NCBI RefSeq assembly: GCF_000016065.1
Contig: NC_009092.1
Coordinates: 3,968,001-4,032,000 of the forward strand
Direction: 5' to 3'
Origin: Shewanella loihica PV-4
GTDB taxonomy: Bacteria; Pseudomonadota; Gammaproteobacteria; Enterobacterales; Shewanellaceae
Length of the DNA stretch: 64,000 nucleotides
The notes beneath the pieces were generated by a model. The model saw only the letters and a program-made list of their open reading frames with translations, was not told the origin of the DNA and ran no database searches. Position numbers and translations under genes: made by a program. This document shows positions 26,922-35,101 of this stretch, one piece after another (within the stretch, counting starts at the first letter, position 1; every line of letters begins with the position of its first letter).

Positions 26922-27131
26922 AGCAACCTCCTCCCCCTTGGTCGGTGATCGCCGTGAGTGTCGTGTCAGTGCGACTAAAAATTAACCAAGGAGCAATAAT
27001 GATAAAGTGTAGCAGTTGTCAAAATTACTGCTCGAAACGCCATTATTGGATCGGCGATGCCATGCCAATCAAAATACCCGGTCCTTCGCTTATTAGACCC
27101 TAGAAAATTCCCTTTTGTTGCAGCCACTTCA

Positions 27132-28187
27132 TTAGAAAGTGTTAATGTGACGCATAATATCGCCACTATTTAATACCTTATCTAAGTCCTCTGCCAGCAC
27201 CTCACTCATCTGCACCGCCTGTCGCCAATAGCGTATCCGCTCCTCACTATCAAGGCGACTGAAGTCATTTCGGTCCGGCAGCTTGCCATAAGGCAGTTGG
27301 CTCAAATACTCCTCGCTGGGGGCCAAGATCAAGGCATTGTCATAGTTGTGTTTGGCCCGTCGCCAGGGCAAGGATTTGTCGAACCAGCCGGGCAGGATCT
27401 TGCTGTAGAAGTGGGGATACAGGGTCAATCCAGGCGCGTGGGCCAGGGGCAGATCGAAGTGATAATCTGTGATGCCACCGTCGTAATAATGGCCGGCGGG
27501 AGCCCCTTCGATGCGCTCAACAGGCGCCAGCACCCAAGGGATAGAGCCGGTGGCCAGCAGAACCTGGGCAATATTCTCCCCAGTCAGGGCCAGGTGACGA
27601 CCCGGTAGATCCTTTAACTCATTAAAAGGCGAGGCGACGCCGCCGCTACCAAACAGGTAACGCTCGAAGTGCCATCCCAGGGTGCGACGACTCAGCAGAT
27701 TAGTGACCGCCGTGGTGGCAAGACCGGCGCCAAGTGCGGCTCTATGGGACAGACGGTTGAGATGACGGCCACGACAAGCGATGAAATGGCTCTTGATCAC
27801 AGGATTACTGACGATATCCGCTCCCTGCTGCGCCCCCAATATGCCAGAGACGATACCGGCGACCTTACGCGACACCTCACTCGCCGTGGGCTTGGTCTCG
27901 TAACGCTGGCCAATATATTCCCGCTCCAACCGCTCGTAGGCCGCCAGGGGATCCTGCTGTGCCAAACAGGCCAGGCGCCAGGCGCCGGATGAGGCTCCCA
28001 GGGTGTAGAGAGGCGTCTGTCTCGCCTTGAAGTAGGTGCCAAACAGATACTTATCCAGCGCGGCTATGCCTAGCCATTTTGGTCCACCCGATGCCGCCAA
28101 CACCTGGGTAAAGAGCTCGGGTTTTAGCCCCTGCTCGGCGATCTGTTTGTAGGCGGTCGGCCCGGCGAGAAAACGTAACTTAAGCAC
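27132..28187 (-). CDS. patatin-like phospholipase
   Basis: 351 residues from a GTG start. The oxyanion loop ASGGPKW (32-38), the nucleophile elbow GASSG (64-68, S66) and the catalytic Asp in YYDGGITDYHFDLP form the patatin Ser-Asp dyad. No signal peptide is present. A predicted acyl hydrolase; substrate and target unknown. It stands alone, divergent from a small membrane protein gene. Confidence 0.85.
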   Translation of the reverse strand: MLKLRFLAGPTAYKQIAEQGLKPELFTQVLAASGGPKWLGIAALDKYLFGTYFKARQTPLYTLGASSGAWRLACLAQQDPLAAYERLEREYIGQRYETKPTASEVSRKVAGIVSGILGAQQGADIVSNPVIKSHFIACRGRHLNRLSHRAALGAGLATTAVTNLLSRRTLGWHFERYLFGSGGVASPFNELKDLPGRHLALTGENIAQVLLATGSIPWVLAPVERIEGAPAGHYYDGGITDYHFDLPLAHAPGLTLYPHFYSKILPGWFDKSLPWRRAKHNYDNALILAPSEEYLSQLPYGKLPDRNDFSRLDSEERIRYWRQAVQMSEVLAEDLDKVLNSGDIMRHINTF

Positions 28188-28304
28188 CTAACTCGGCTCC
28201 CTGAATTTATCTGTGTGCGTGGCTTAAGCCATTCTATAAGAATTGCACTAAACTTGTCAGCGCGATTAAAATAGGCCGGTGGCAGGAGGTCACTGAGGAT
28301 CAAA

Positions 28305-28745
28305 ATGGACGACACGCTAACAATTAAGCCCTATCAAACACTCGCCTACGTCATCATCATGCTGACGGCCAGCCTGTTTATCATAAAGCAGCTTTTCCTG
28401 AGCGCCTTCGATGACCAATGGTGCCTCTTCATGGGCTACTGTCTGGCCATGCTCATCTGGGCTGGCGCATTACTGAAACAAGAGATCGTTTTTACCCCGC
28501 GGGCGATCGCCTTTATCAATATCCCCCTCACAGGCAGGGCTAGCCTTGGCAAGGAGACCCAGATCGCCTATAGAGATATTACTGGCTGCCACCTAATGCT
28601 CGCCGGATTGGAGATAGCGACAAACACAGAGGCCATCAGGGTTAGACTCAGGCTCAACGACAGGCTCATCTCCTGCCTCAGTGATAGTTTCGAGCGCCAC
28701 GGCCTGCAAGCGACCCGAGAGGCTGTGCAGAAAAACCTAGCCTGA
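28305..28745 (+). CDS. small membrane protein of unknown function
   Basis: 146 residues. Two N-terminal membrane helices (about 12-32 and 40-58) precede a soluble strand-rich part (ITGCHLMLAGLEIATN...). This two-helix plus beta-domain layout resembles bacterial PH-like membrane proteins. SD GAGGA upstream of ATG. The next gene (DUF3080) begins 28 bp downstream, so they may be co-transcribed. Confidence 0.75.
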   Translation: MDDTLTIKPYQTLAYVIIMLTASLFIIKQLFLSAFDDQWCLFMGYCLAMLIWAGALLKQEIVFTPRAIAFINIPLTGRASLGKETQIAYRDITGCHLMLAGLEIATNTEAIRVRLRLNDRLISCLSDSFERHGLQATREAVQKNLA

Positions 28746-28773
28746 ATTCACCCCACTCTCGGAAGGAGTCAAC

Positions 28774-29832
28774 TTGCCACAGACTCACATCAGACGAACG
28801 ACCAAGGGCCTGCTGATGCTCTGTTTCTTGCTCTGTCTCTTGCTCTGGCTGCCAGGCTGTCAGCGCGCCAAGGATGTGGATTATCTCTGGCAGGACTACA
28901 GTCAGCGTCTGGCCCATGTGATCGACCAGCCCTACTCGCCCCCGGAATTTAAGCCCATGCAGCTCGGCAAGGCCGACAGGCAGGAACAGGCCTCGATCAC
29001 CATCTCGATTCTCGACACCCTGTCTCTGGGCCACTGCCCCCTGGGCCGCCTCATCGCCGACCACAACAGCACCCTGGGCAAGGTGGCACCGCCCAGCCAG
29101 CAACTCATCTACCAGATAAGCTTTATTCAGCTGGCGCCGGCCTGTATCGACACCTTGGATGAGGGGGAGCTCAAGACCAAGCTGACACAGGCACTCCAGC
29201 AGAAACAAGCTCATGCGATGGCCTACTTTAATCGGGTGCTCACCGGAGACATTAGCATCACCAAGAGCCTGTTTATCGGCTACGACTCCCTGGTGCTCGA
29301 TGAGATGCGCGCCGGTCGCTTCGAGCTCGAGTCGGCCATCGGCCAGCTGCTGAGCATCAAAGGTCACATCAAGCAGCGCCAGTGGCAGCAGATAGACACG
29401 GCCCAGATAGAGCCCGCCCTCGCCCTCATGGCCCACCAAACTTTGCTGCAGAGATACCTGAGATCCCTCGCCTACAGTCAGGCGCAGCTCATTGCCCTCA
29501 ACGACTATCTGCAGCGACATAGCGCATCGGTCGCCTGTCGACTCAATCATGCCAACCGCAAACAGGAGATACTGCAGAATGTATTTCATAAATACTACCT
29601 GGCCCAGACTCAGGCCTATCTGTCACAGCTCAATCAGCTGCATTATCGCCTTAGCGAGCCGCTACTCGCCCTCTTTGCCGGCAGTAGCCATCAGGCCTTC
29701 ATCGAGCACTATTTCGGCGAGCAACCAGGCACCCTGCCGGAGCAGCTAAAATCCCAGATGCGCAGACACGTCAAGTGGTGGCAGGCCTTCAGGGAGAGCT
29801 GCAATATTGCCCCGCCTAGCTCCTCCACCTAA
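28774..29832 (+). CDS. DUF3080-family lipoprotein (TTG start)
   Basis: 352 residues. TTG at 28774 is preferred because GGAAGGAG lies five nt upstream; the first ATG (28816) has no SD. A lipobox LPGC follows a very hydrophobic signal. The mature part is largely helical (LWQDYSQRLAHVIDQPY...), matching DUF3080, whose function is unknown. Confidence 0.85.
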   Translation: MPQTHIRRTTKGLLMLCFLLCLLLWLPGCQRAKDVDYLWQDYSQRLAHVIDQPYSPPEFKPMQLGKADRQEQASITISILDTLSLGHCPLGRLIADHNSTLGKVAPPSQQLIYQISFIQLAPACIDTLDEGELKTKLTQALQQKQAHAMAYFNRVLTGDISITKSLFIGYDSLVLDEMRAGRFELESAIGQLLSIKGHIKQRQWQQIDTAQIEPALALMAHQTLLQRYLRSLAYSQAQLIALNDYLQRHSASVACRLNHANRKQEILQNVFHKYYLAQTQAYLSQLNQLHYRLSEPLLALFAGSSHQAFIEHYFGEQPGTLPEQLKSQMRRHVKWWQAFRESCNIAPPSSST

Positions 29833-29921
29833 GCGCTAGATAAGCTGCTACACCCCAGGCTATCTTGCCGGCCAAAAAGCCTGCTACACTATTGGCTCTT
29901 TACAAGCCTGAGCCTCCAATC

Positions 29922-30383
29922 ATGATCTTAGACACCTTAGAAAACCTGGCACACTACACCCACCTGGGACCCCGCATTGCCAAGGCACTGCAACACCTCA
30001 AAGAGACAGATTTCACCCAGCTGCCGGTGGGCAACTACGAGCTGGAGGGCAAAGATATCTTTGTCATCGTCAACGATTATGAGACCAAACCAAGAGAGGT
30101 CGAGCCCTTCGAGGTGCATCGCAAATATATCGACGTTCAGTATGTGGTGAGCGGCGAAGAGGAGTTTGGCTATCTGCCCCTGGCGGATCAGACTCCGTCC
30201 AAGCCCTACTACGACAAACACGACTACGCCGAATTTGACTATGAGTCGAACAAGGCGCGCGCCGCCTTTATTCCCTTCAAGGCCGGCATGTTTGCCCTCT
30301 TCTTCCCCCAGGACATGCATATGCCGGGCGTCTCGGCGACGCCGCAGAAGGTGCGCAAGGTGGTCATCAAGGTGAAAATTTAG
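29922..30383 (+). CDS. YhcH/YjgK/YiaL (DUF386) family protein
   Basis: About 153 residues from ATG 29922. The cupin-like fold shows HRKYIDVQYVVSGEEEFGYLPL and FALFFPQDMHMPGV, with His/Glu residues typical of the family. Relatives include EbgC and YhcH, linked to sugar (sialic-acid type) metabolism. No sugar genes are adjacent, so the substrate is unknown. A strong terminator follows. Confidence 0.9.
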   Translation: MILDTLENLAHYTHLGPRIAKALQHLKETDFTQLPVGNYELEGKDIFVIVNDYETKPREVEPFEVHRKYIDVQYVVSGEEEFGYLPLADQTPSKPYYDKHDYAEFDYESNKARAAFIPFKAGMFALFFPQDMHMPGVSATPQKVRKVVIKVKI

Positions 30384-30410
30384 AGCCTGTTGGCGCTTGC
30401 TGTTTGTTAA

Positions 30411-30435
30411 CGCCCGCGCCTGTCGCGGGCGTTTT
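30411..30435 (+). terminator. rho-independent terminator
   Basis: CGCCCGCG (30411-30418), loop CCTGT, CGCGGGCG (30424-30431), then TTTT. It ends the YhcH-like gene transcript. The gap 30436-30746 otherwise holds only the next promoter. Confidence 0.9.
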
Positions 30436-30633
30436 GCCTTCTCGCACTCACACCTCATATCCTTCTGATACAAAATGTTACCCGGGCGAATCTTCGCCCG
30501 CCATGCCAGACACCAACGTCCTACCCCACCCACATAGCTCTGGCGCCGCTTCTCTTATGCGGCTCTCTCCGAATTCTCAGACTTAGCCACTCGCTCAAAT
30601 CCCACTTAAAAATGCCTGTTTGGCGCCAAAAAC

Positions 30634-30647
30634 ATGATCTTGATCAA
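30634..30647 (+). promoter_or_regulatory. FNR-like box with -10 element upstream of the desulfurase fusion
   Basis: ATGATCTTGATCAA matches TTGAT-N4-ATCAA at 9 of 10 positions. A -10-like TAATAT/TATAGC lies at 30662-30670, placing the box about 33-37 bp upstream of a likely start site. This suggests anaerobic activation by FNR/EtrA or the local Crp/Fnr protein. Confidence 0.55.
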
Positions 30648-30746
30648 TACTCATAAGCTGCTAATATAGCCGCATCGAATTACATATACCATTTTGTTAT
30701 ATGGGAATTTTTTCTAATAATAAAAACAGCAAGAAGCGAGTATCCC

Positions 30747-33026
30747 ATGCATCACACATCCCCGCTTAGCCAGATCTACCTAGACGCCAACGCGACCACT
30801 CCGGTACTGCCTCAGGCCGCCAAGGCAGCCCTAGGCGCCATGGAAGATCTTTTCGGTAACCCCTCGAGCAGCCATATCACGGGCCTGAAAGCCAAGAGCC
30901 TGATGGAGCAGACCCGCCTTCGCGCCAAGCAGATCCTGGGCAGCGGCCAGGGCAATATCATCTTTACCAGCGGCGCCACCGAAGGCATACAGACCGCCAT
31001 TCTATCCGCCCTCATCAAGGCCAAGGCCAGCCTGGATCCCAACAAGCAGTACAGCCTACTCTATGGCGCGACCGAACATAAGGCGGTGCCCAACTCATTG
31101 GCCCACTGGAATCAACTGTTAGAGATAGGCGCCGAGCTCAAGGCGATTCCCGTCGACGACAAGGGCGCACTGGATCTCGACTTCATCGCCGCAGAGGTGC
31201 CCAACGCCCTGATGATCTGTACCATGGCGGTCAATAACGAAACCGGCGTCTATCAAGATCTTAAGGCACTCGATACCTGCATTCGCGACCACAATCCTGA
31301 GGTATTCTGGATGGTGGATTGCGTCCAGGCCCTGGGTAAACGCCCATTGGCCCTGGCGCAGACCAGCATAGACTACGCGCCATTCAGCGGTCATAAGCTG
31401 TATGCCCCCAAGGGGATCGGCTTCGTCTATATACGTGATGGTGCCCCCTTCACCCCCTTCATCGCAGGTGGTGGCCAGGAGGGCGGACTGCGCTCAGGCA
31501 CAGAAAACCTGCCGGGCATGGCCGCCCTTAATCAGGTGTTCGCCATGCTGCTGGCCGAGCAAGACAGCGCCTTCCATAGCCTGTCGACCCTTGTCGATTA
31601 CCGTGAGCAACTGGCCCAGGCATTGAAGCGCGCCTTCCCGACGCTGGTGTTTAACCACAGCTTCGACAACAGCGTGCCCACCACCCTAAACTTTGCCGTG
31701 CCCGGCTTTAGCAGCAAGGAGATCATGGATCTCTTCGACGCCGCCAATATCCGCGTTAGCTCAGGCTCGGCCTGTAGCTCCAAGGTCACCCGCAGCTTCG
31801 TGCTCGATGCCATGGGACTCCCGGCCTGGCAGAGCGAGTCGGCCATTCGTCTCTCCTTCGGCCCGGCCATGACCCAAACAGAGGTCGATCAAGCCTGCGA
31901 ACGTATTCAGTCGGCCGCCAATGCTCTAGGCAACAGCTGCCTCACACTGAGCAGTGGTGAGGCATCAGCAGATAAGCAGCCGCTAAATGGCCTGGTTCAG
32001 CTCAAGTCTGGCTCCAGCTGCAGCTGGATCTATGCCGACCAAGAGAGTAAACAGGCGGTGGTTATCGATCCCCTGCCGGAACTTGATCAGCGCATCGATA
32101 CTCTGTTGCAGTGCCAGCAGCTCGAGCCTATCGCCTTTATCGACACCCATGGTCACGCCGATCACGTCTCGGGCCGTGTGGCATTAGCCGCCCGTTATCT
32201 GCCCGAGCAGACAAGCGATCACCTTGGCTGGCCTGAGGATCACCAGATCACCGAGATAGGCGCCAGACCGGCGCAGGCAATCTCCCTAGGTCAGTACTCT
32301 CTGGTGAAGCTGGCCACCCCAGGCCACACCAATGACAGCATCAGCCTGCTGCTGTGCTCGCCCCAAGGCGAGGTGAGCTACGCCTTCTGTGGTGATCTCG
32401 TATTGATGGGTAGCCTGGGACGCACCAACTTCGACAGCAGCTGCGCCAAGCAGATGTACAACAGCCTAAAGCTGCTACACAGCCTGATTGGTGACGATAC
32501 CCTGCTCTGCCCAAGCCACGACTACAACAACGAGTTCACCACCAGCTTCGCCGCCGAGTTCAGGGTCAATCCACTGCTGAACGAGGTGATCAACGGCACC
32601 ATCTCTATGGCGCAGTTCGAGCTGCAAAAAGCGAGACTGGATACACATCTCAAGGATGAAGCTGGCAGCGAGATCATCTGCGGCGCCTATACCGGCGGTT
32701 GCAGCAAAGCCAAGGTGAAAGAGTACGACAGCCAGTCGCTCCAGCTACAGGTGAGTCAGTCGCCGCAGCTTAAGTTACTGGATATTCGCGAGCCCCACGA
32801 ATACGCCCTGCAGCACGAGCTGGGCACCCTGAGCGAGCAGACGATCAACGTGCCTATGACCAGGCTGGTGCAGTTCGTGCAGGAACATAAGCAGGAGAGT
32901 GACGCCGAATGGGTGCTGGTCTGTCGCAGCGGCAGCCGCTCGCTGGTGGCGGCCCAGGCACTACACAGGCTCGGCTTTAACAAGATAGCCCACCTCAAAG
33001 GCGGCTACGCGCTGAGCGACAGTTAA
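30747..33026 (+). CDS. cysteine desulfurase - metallo-beta-lactamase - rhodanese fusion
   Basis: 759 residues in three domains. Residues 1-400 are an IscS/NifS-type PLP enzyme: YLDANATTP, SGATEG, the PLP lysine K217 (SGHKLYAPKG) and the persulfide-carrying C343 (SSGSACSSK). Residues about 410-650 are an MBL domain with DTHGHADHVSG (H468, H470, D472, H473), similar to persulfide dioxygenases and glyoxalase II. Residues about 655-759 are a rhodanese with active Cys in VCRSGSRS. The chain could take sulfur from cysteine, pass persulfide to the rhodanese, and oxidise or release it. No isc or suf genes are adjacent. An FNR-like site lies upstream. Confidence 0.93.
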   Translation: MHHTSPLSQIYLDANATTPVLPQAAKAALGAMEDLFGNPSSSHITGLKAKSLMEQTRLRAKQILGSGQGNIIFTSGATEGIQTAILSALIKAKASLDPNKQYSLLYGATEHKAVPNSLAHWNQLLEIGAELKAIPVDDKGALDLDFIAAEVPNALMICTMAVNNETGVYQDLKALDTCIRDHNPEVFWMVDCVQALGKRPLALAQTSIDYAPFSGHKLYAPKGIGFVYIRDGAPFTPFIAGGGQEGGLRSGTENLPGMAALNQVFAMLLAEQDSAFHSLSTLVDYREQLAQALKRAFPTLVFNHSFDNSVPTTLNFAVPGFSSKEIMDLFDAANIRVSSGSACSSKVTRSFVLDAMGLPAWQSESAIRLSFGPAMTQTEVDQACERIQSAANALGNSCLTLSSGEASADKQPLNGLVQLKSGSSCSWIYADQESKQAVVIDPLPELDQRIDTLLQCQQLEPIAFIDTHGHADHVSGRVALAARYLPEQTSDHLGWPEDHQITEIGARPAQAISLGQYSLVKLATPGHTNDSISLLLCSPQGEVSYAFCGDLVLMGSLGRTNFDSSCAKQMYNSLKLLHSLIGDDTLLCPSHDYNNEFTTSFAAEFRVNPLLNEVINGTISMAQFELQKARLDTHLKDEAGSEIICGAYTGGCSKAKVKEYDSQSLQLQVSQSPQLKLLDIREPHEYALQHELGTLSEQTINVPMTRLVQFVQEHKQESDAEWVLVCRSGSRSLVAAQALHRLGFNKIAHLKGGYALSDS

Positions 33027-33060
33027 GGTTTGCTATTACGCCTTACCTAACCGACACAAA

Positions 33061-33088
33061 AAAACCGCATCAAATGATGCGGTTTTTT
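33061..33088. terminator. bidirectional terminator
   Basis: CCGCATC (33065-33071) pairs with GATGCGG (33076-33082), flanked by an A-tract on the left and six T on the right. It serves both the fusion gene and the convergent porin gene. Confidence 0.9.
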
Positions 33089-33106
33089 ATTGGCTTAACT
33101 AGACCA

Positions 33107-34330
33107 CTAGAAGTAGTAGCCGAAGTTGATGTTAAAGCGCTTGTTGGTACCGCCATCGCCCACCATAGAGCCGCCGATGAAGGGCTGGTTCTCGGCCACC
33201 ACGAAATCGAAATAGGTATAGAGGCCACCTGCGGTGACCGCCACTCCGGTCACATTCATGAAGGTGTCTTTCTGCCCGCCAGGCTTGTCGGTAACCAAGG
33301 AGTAGTCGTTATAGAAGGTCAGGTTTGACACAGGCCCCCAGGCCACCGGCAGGCTATAGGCTAAGTCCGCCACATAGCTGGTCGCCTCGGCGGGGATCGA
33401 GTCATAAAAGGCATAGGCGGCCACCACCATGCGCTCCACATCTATACCATCGACATCATACTTGTAGTCGGTGAGCTGCAACTTGAGGTTCCAGCGATCA
33501 TAATTGACCACGCCGTGCAGCGCCGCCGCGACCTGATCGCCATCTGTGCCGTTCTCGATCTCAAGCTGACCCAGCTGGCCCGACACGCCTAGCTCAAGGC
33601 TCACCTCATCGAACACGAAATTATGGCTGTAGCGGGCATTGAAGGTGTTCTTCTCACCGGCGGCATAGCCAGCCGTAGGCGCATCGTAGATCCCCTCGCC
33701 CGGCAGACGAACGCCGACCACGTCATAGGCGTATCTGTGGGTGCGGTCCGACACATAACCGTCGAGGCCACCCTGCTCGTCATTCTTGTAGAAGGCCAGA
33801 TCCAGTCGGTTAGCGTCACTCTTATAGGTGTAGTTCAGGCCCAGATCATAGTCGTCTTCCAGGCCTAGATAGAAGTTTGAGCTGAAGAAGTAGTTGTTGG
33901 AGGCGTAGGTCAGGATACCGAAAGGCACCTGAGTCACCCCTATCTTACCCTGCTGCTCATCGTCGAAGTTGTAACCCACCCAGGCGTGATGAACCACGTT
34001 CATATACTCGAACCAACGGTACTGAGCGGAGAAGATAACATCATCCAGATTACCGTTCACATCGATACGGAAGAGATCGAAGTCGAAGTCGCCACCGCGA
34101 TCGGCGTTGGCATCGGAATAGTCCTCATAGGAATACTGGAAACGGGCCGCGCCGCCAAACTTGATCGACTTGTCCATCTCCTTTGCTTCGGGTGCCTGCT
34201 CCTTTTCGGCCTCCAGCTGCTCGATACGCGCCTTGAGCGCCTTAAGCTCCTCGTCTACTGTGGTGGCACCTGCGTTAGCGCTCAGCGCCAGCGCAATACA
34301 ACTGGCCGCAAGGGTATAGCGAATCATCAT
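33107..34330 (-). CDS. outer-membrane porin with N-terminal coiled coil
   Basis: 407 residues. The signal peptide ends ALSANAGA, then a coiled coil (EELKALKARIEQLEAEKEQ, residues about 26-45) and a 16-18-strand-type barrel with alternating aromatic strands, ending in the C-terminal Phe signature NINFGYYF. It resembles Shewanella porins of the phosphate-selective/anion type. Solute unknown. About 84 bp upstream of the start is a 16-bp tandem repeat array. Confidence 0.88.
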   Translation of the reverse strand: MMIRYTLAASCIALALSANAGATTVDEELKALKARIEQLEAEKEQAPEAKEMDKSIKFGGAARFQYSYEDYSDANADRGGDFDFDLFRIDVNGNLDDVIFSAQYRWFEYMNVVHHAWVGYNFDDEQQGKIGVTQVPFGILTYASNNYFFSSNFYLGLEDDYDLGLNYTYKSDANRLDLAFYKNDEQGGLDGYVSDRTHRYAYDVVGVRLPGEGIYDAPTAGYAAGEKNTFNARYSHNFVFDEVSLELGVSGQLGQLEIENGTDGDQVAAALHGVVNYDRWNLKLQLTDYKYDVDGIDVERMVVAAYAFYDSIPAEATSYVADLAYSLPVAWGPVSNLTFYNDYSLVTDKPGGQKDTFMNVTGVAVTAGGLYTYFDFVVAENQPFIGGSMVGDGGTNKRFNINFGYYF

Positions 34331-34414
34331 TCATCCTCTTCGATTGACTTAGGTTTCTGCTTTCACACTGCCATCTGCCCCATGGATAGTAAGGATCGAG
34401 GCCGCCACTGCGCC

Positions 34415-34510
34415 TAAGCCCCATCAAGACTAAGCTCCATCAAGACTGAGCTCCATTAAGGCTTAGCTCCATCAAGGCTTAGCTCCATCAAGGCTTAGCT
34501 CCATCAAGGC
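34415..34510. repeat. 16-bp tandem repeat, 6 units, upstream of the porin gene
   Basis: Six consecutive 16-bp units of the form TTAGCTCCATCAAGGC (the last three identical, 34463-34510) and the start of a seventh. Older-looking units at the left carry TAAGC and GAC variants. The following 34511-34850 stretch is AT-rich without a gene. Confidence 0.9.
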
Positions 34511-34890
34511 TTAGCAACTCCGGAAAGCCCCAGGTAAAGATTTAGCCATAATAATTCTAATTCAAACAATAAAAATGACTGCCGGCGCCATCAGAACCAA
34601 CATATTGATCTGACGAAATCCGATAAAACTGGGCAGAAGTGAAAGTTTACCTGCAAAAATGTAACATAAATCGCCCATAAATTACATATAAACCAAAATA
34701 GAGACACTCTTAATCATCGAGATGGAAGCTAGAGAACTAATAATAATTCAAACAAAAATTGGTATAACAACGCAAAATAATGACTCACTTAAAAGTTACT
34801 TTGAACGACAGGACGTAAGATGAGAGGGCAGAGGATAAGAAGAGGGTTAACCTAAAGGTGTGTGAAAAATGATAAGACAATAACCGAGCG

Positions 34891-34914
34891 AAAAAGCGCG
34901 GCATCCTGCCGCGC
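34891..34914 (-). terminator. rho-independent terminator of the metal-efflux operon
   Basis: On the minus strand GCGCGGCA - GGA - TGCCGCGC is followed by TTTTT. It lies about 190 nt past the stop codon of the RND pump gene, leaving a long 3' untranslated region (34915-35101). Confidence 0.88.
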
Positions 34915-35101
34915 GTGCTCACTAAAGGGCACTCCCCTTTGCAGCCTCTCCCCACAGGTTAGGAATAGGGAGAAACAGAAAAGGAGACTTCTTGTGCCCC
35001 AAAGCGTCACCAAGGAGACGCAACCGCGATGGCAAACTGAAAGCACCGCTGCCTCCGGCCGTCCCTCGCCCCATCGAATCACTTGGTCTTGGTGCATCAA
35101 A

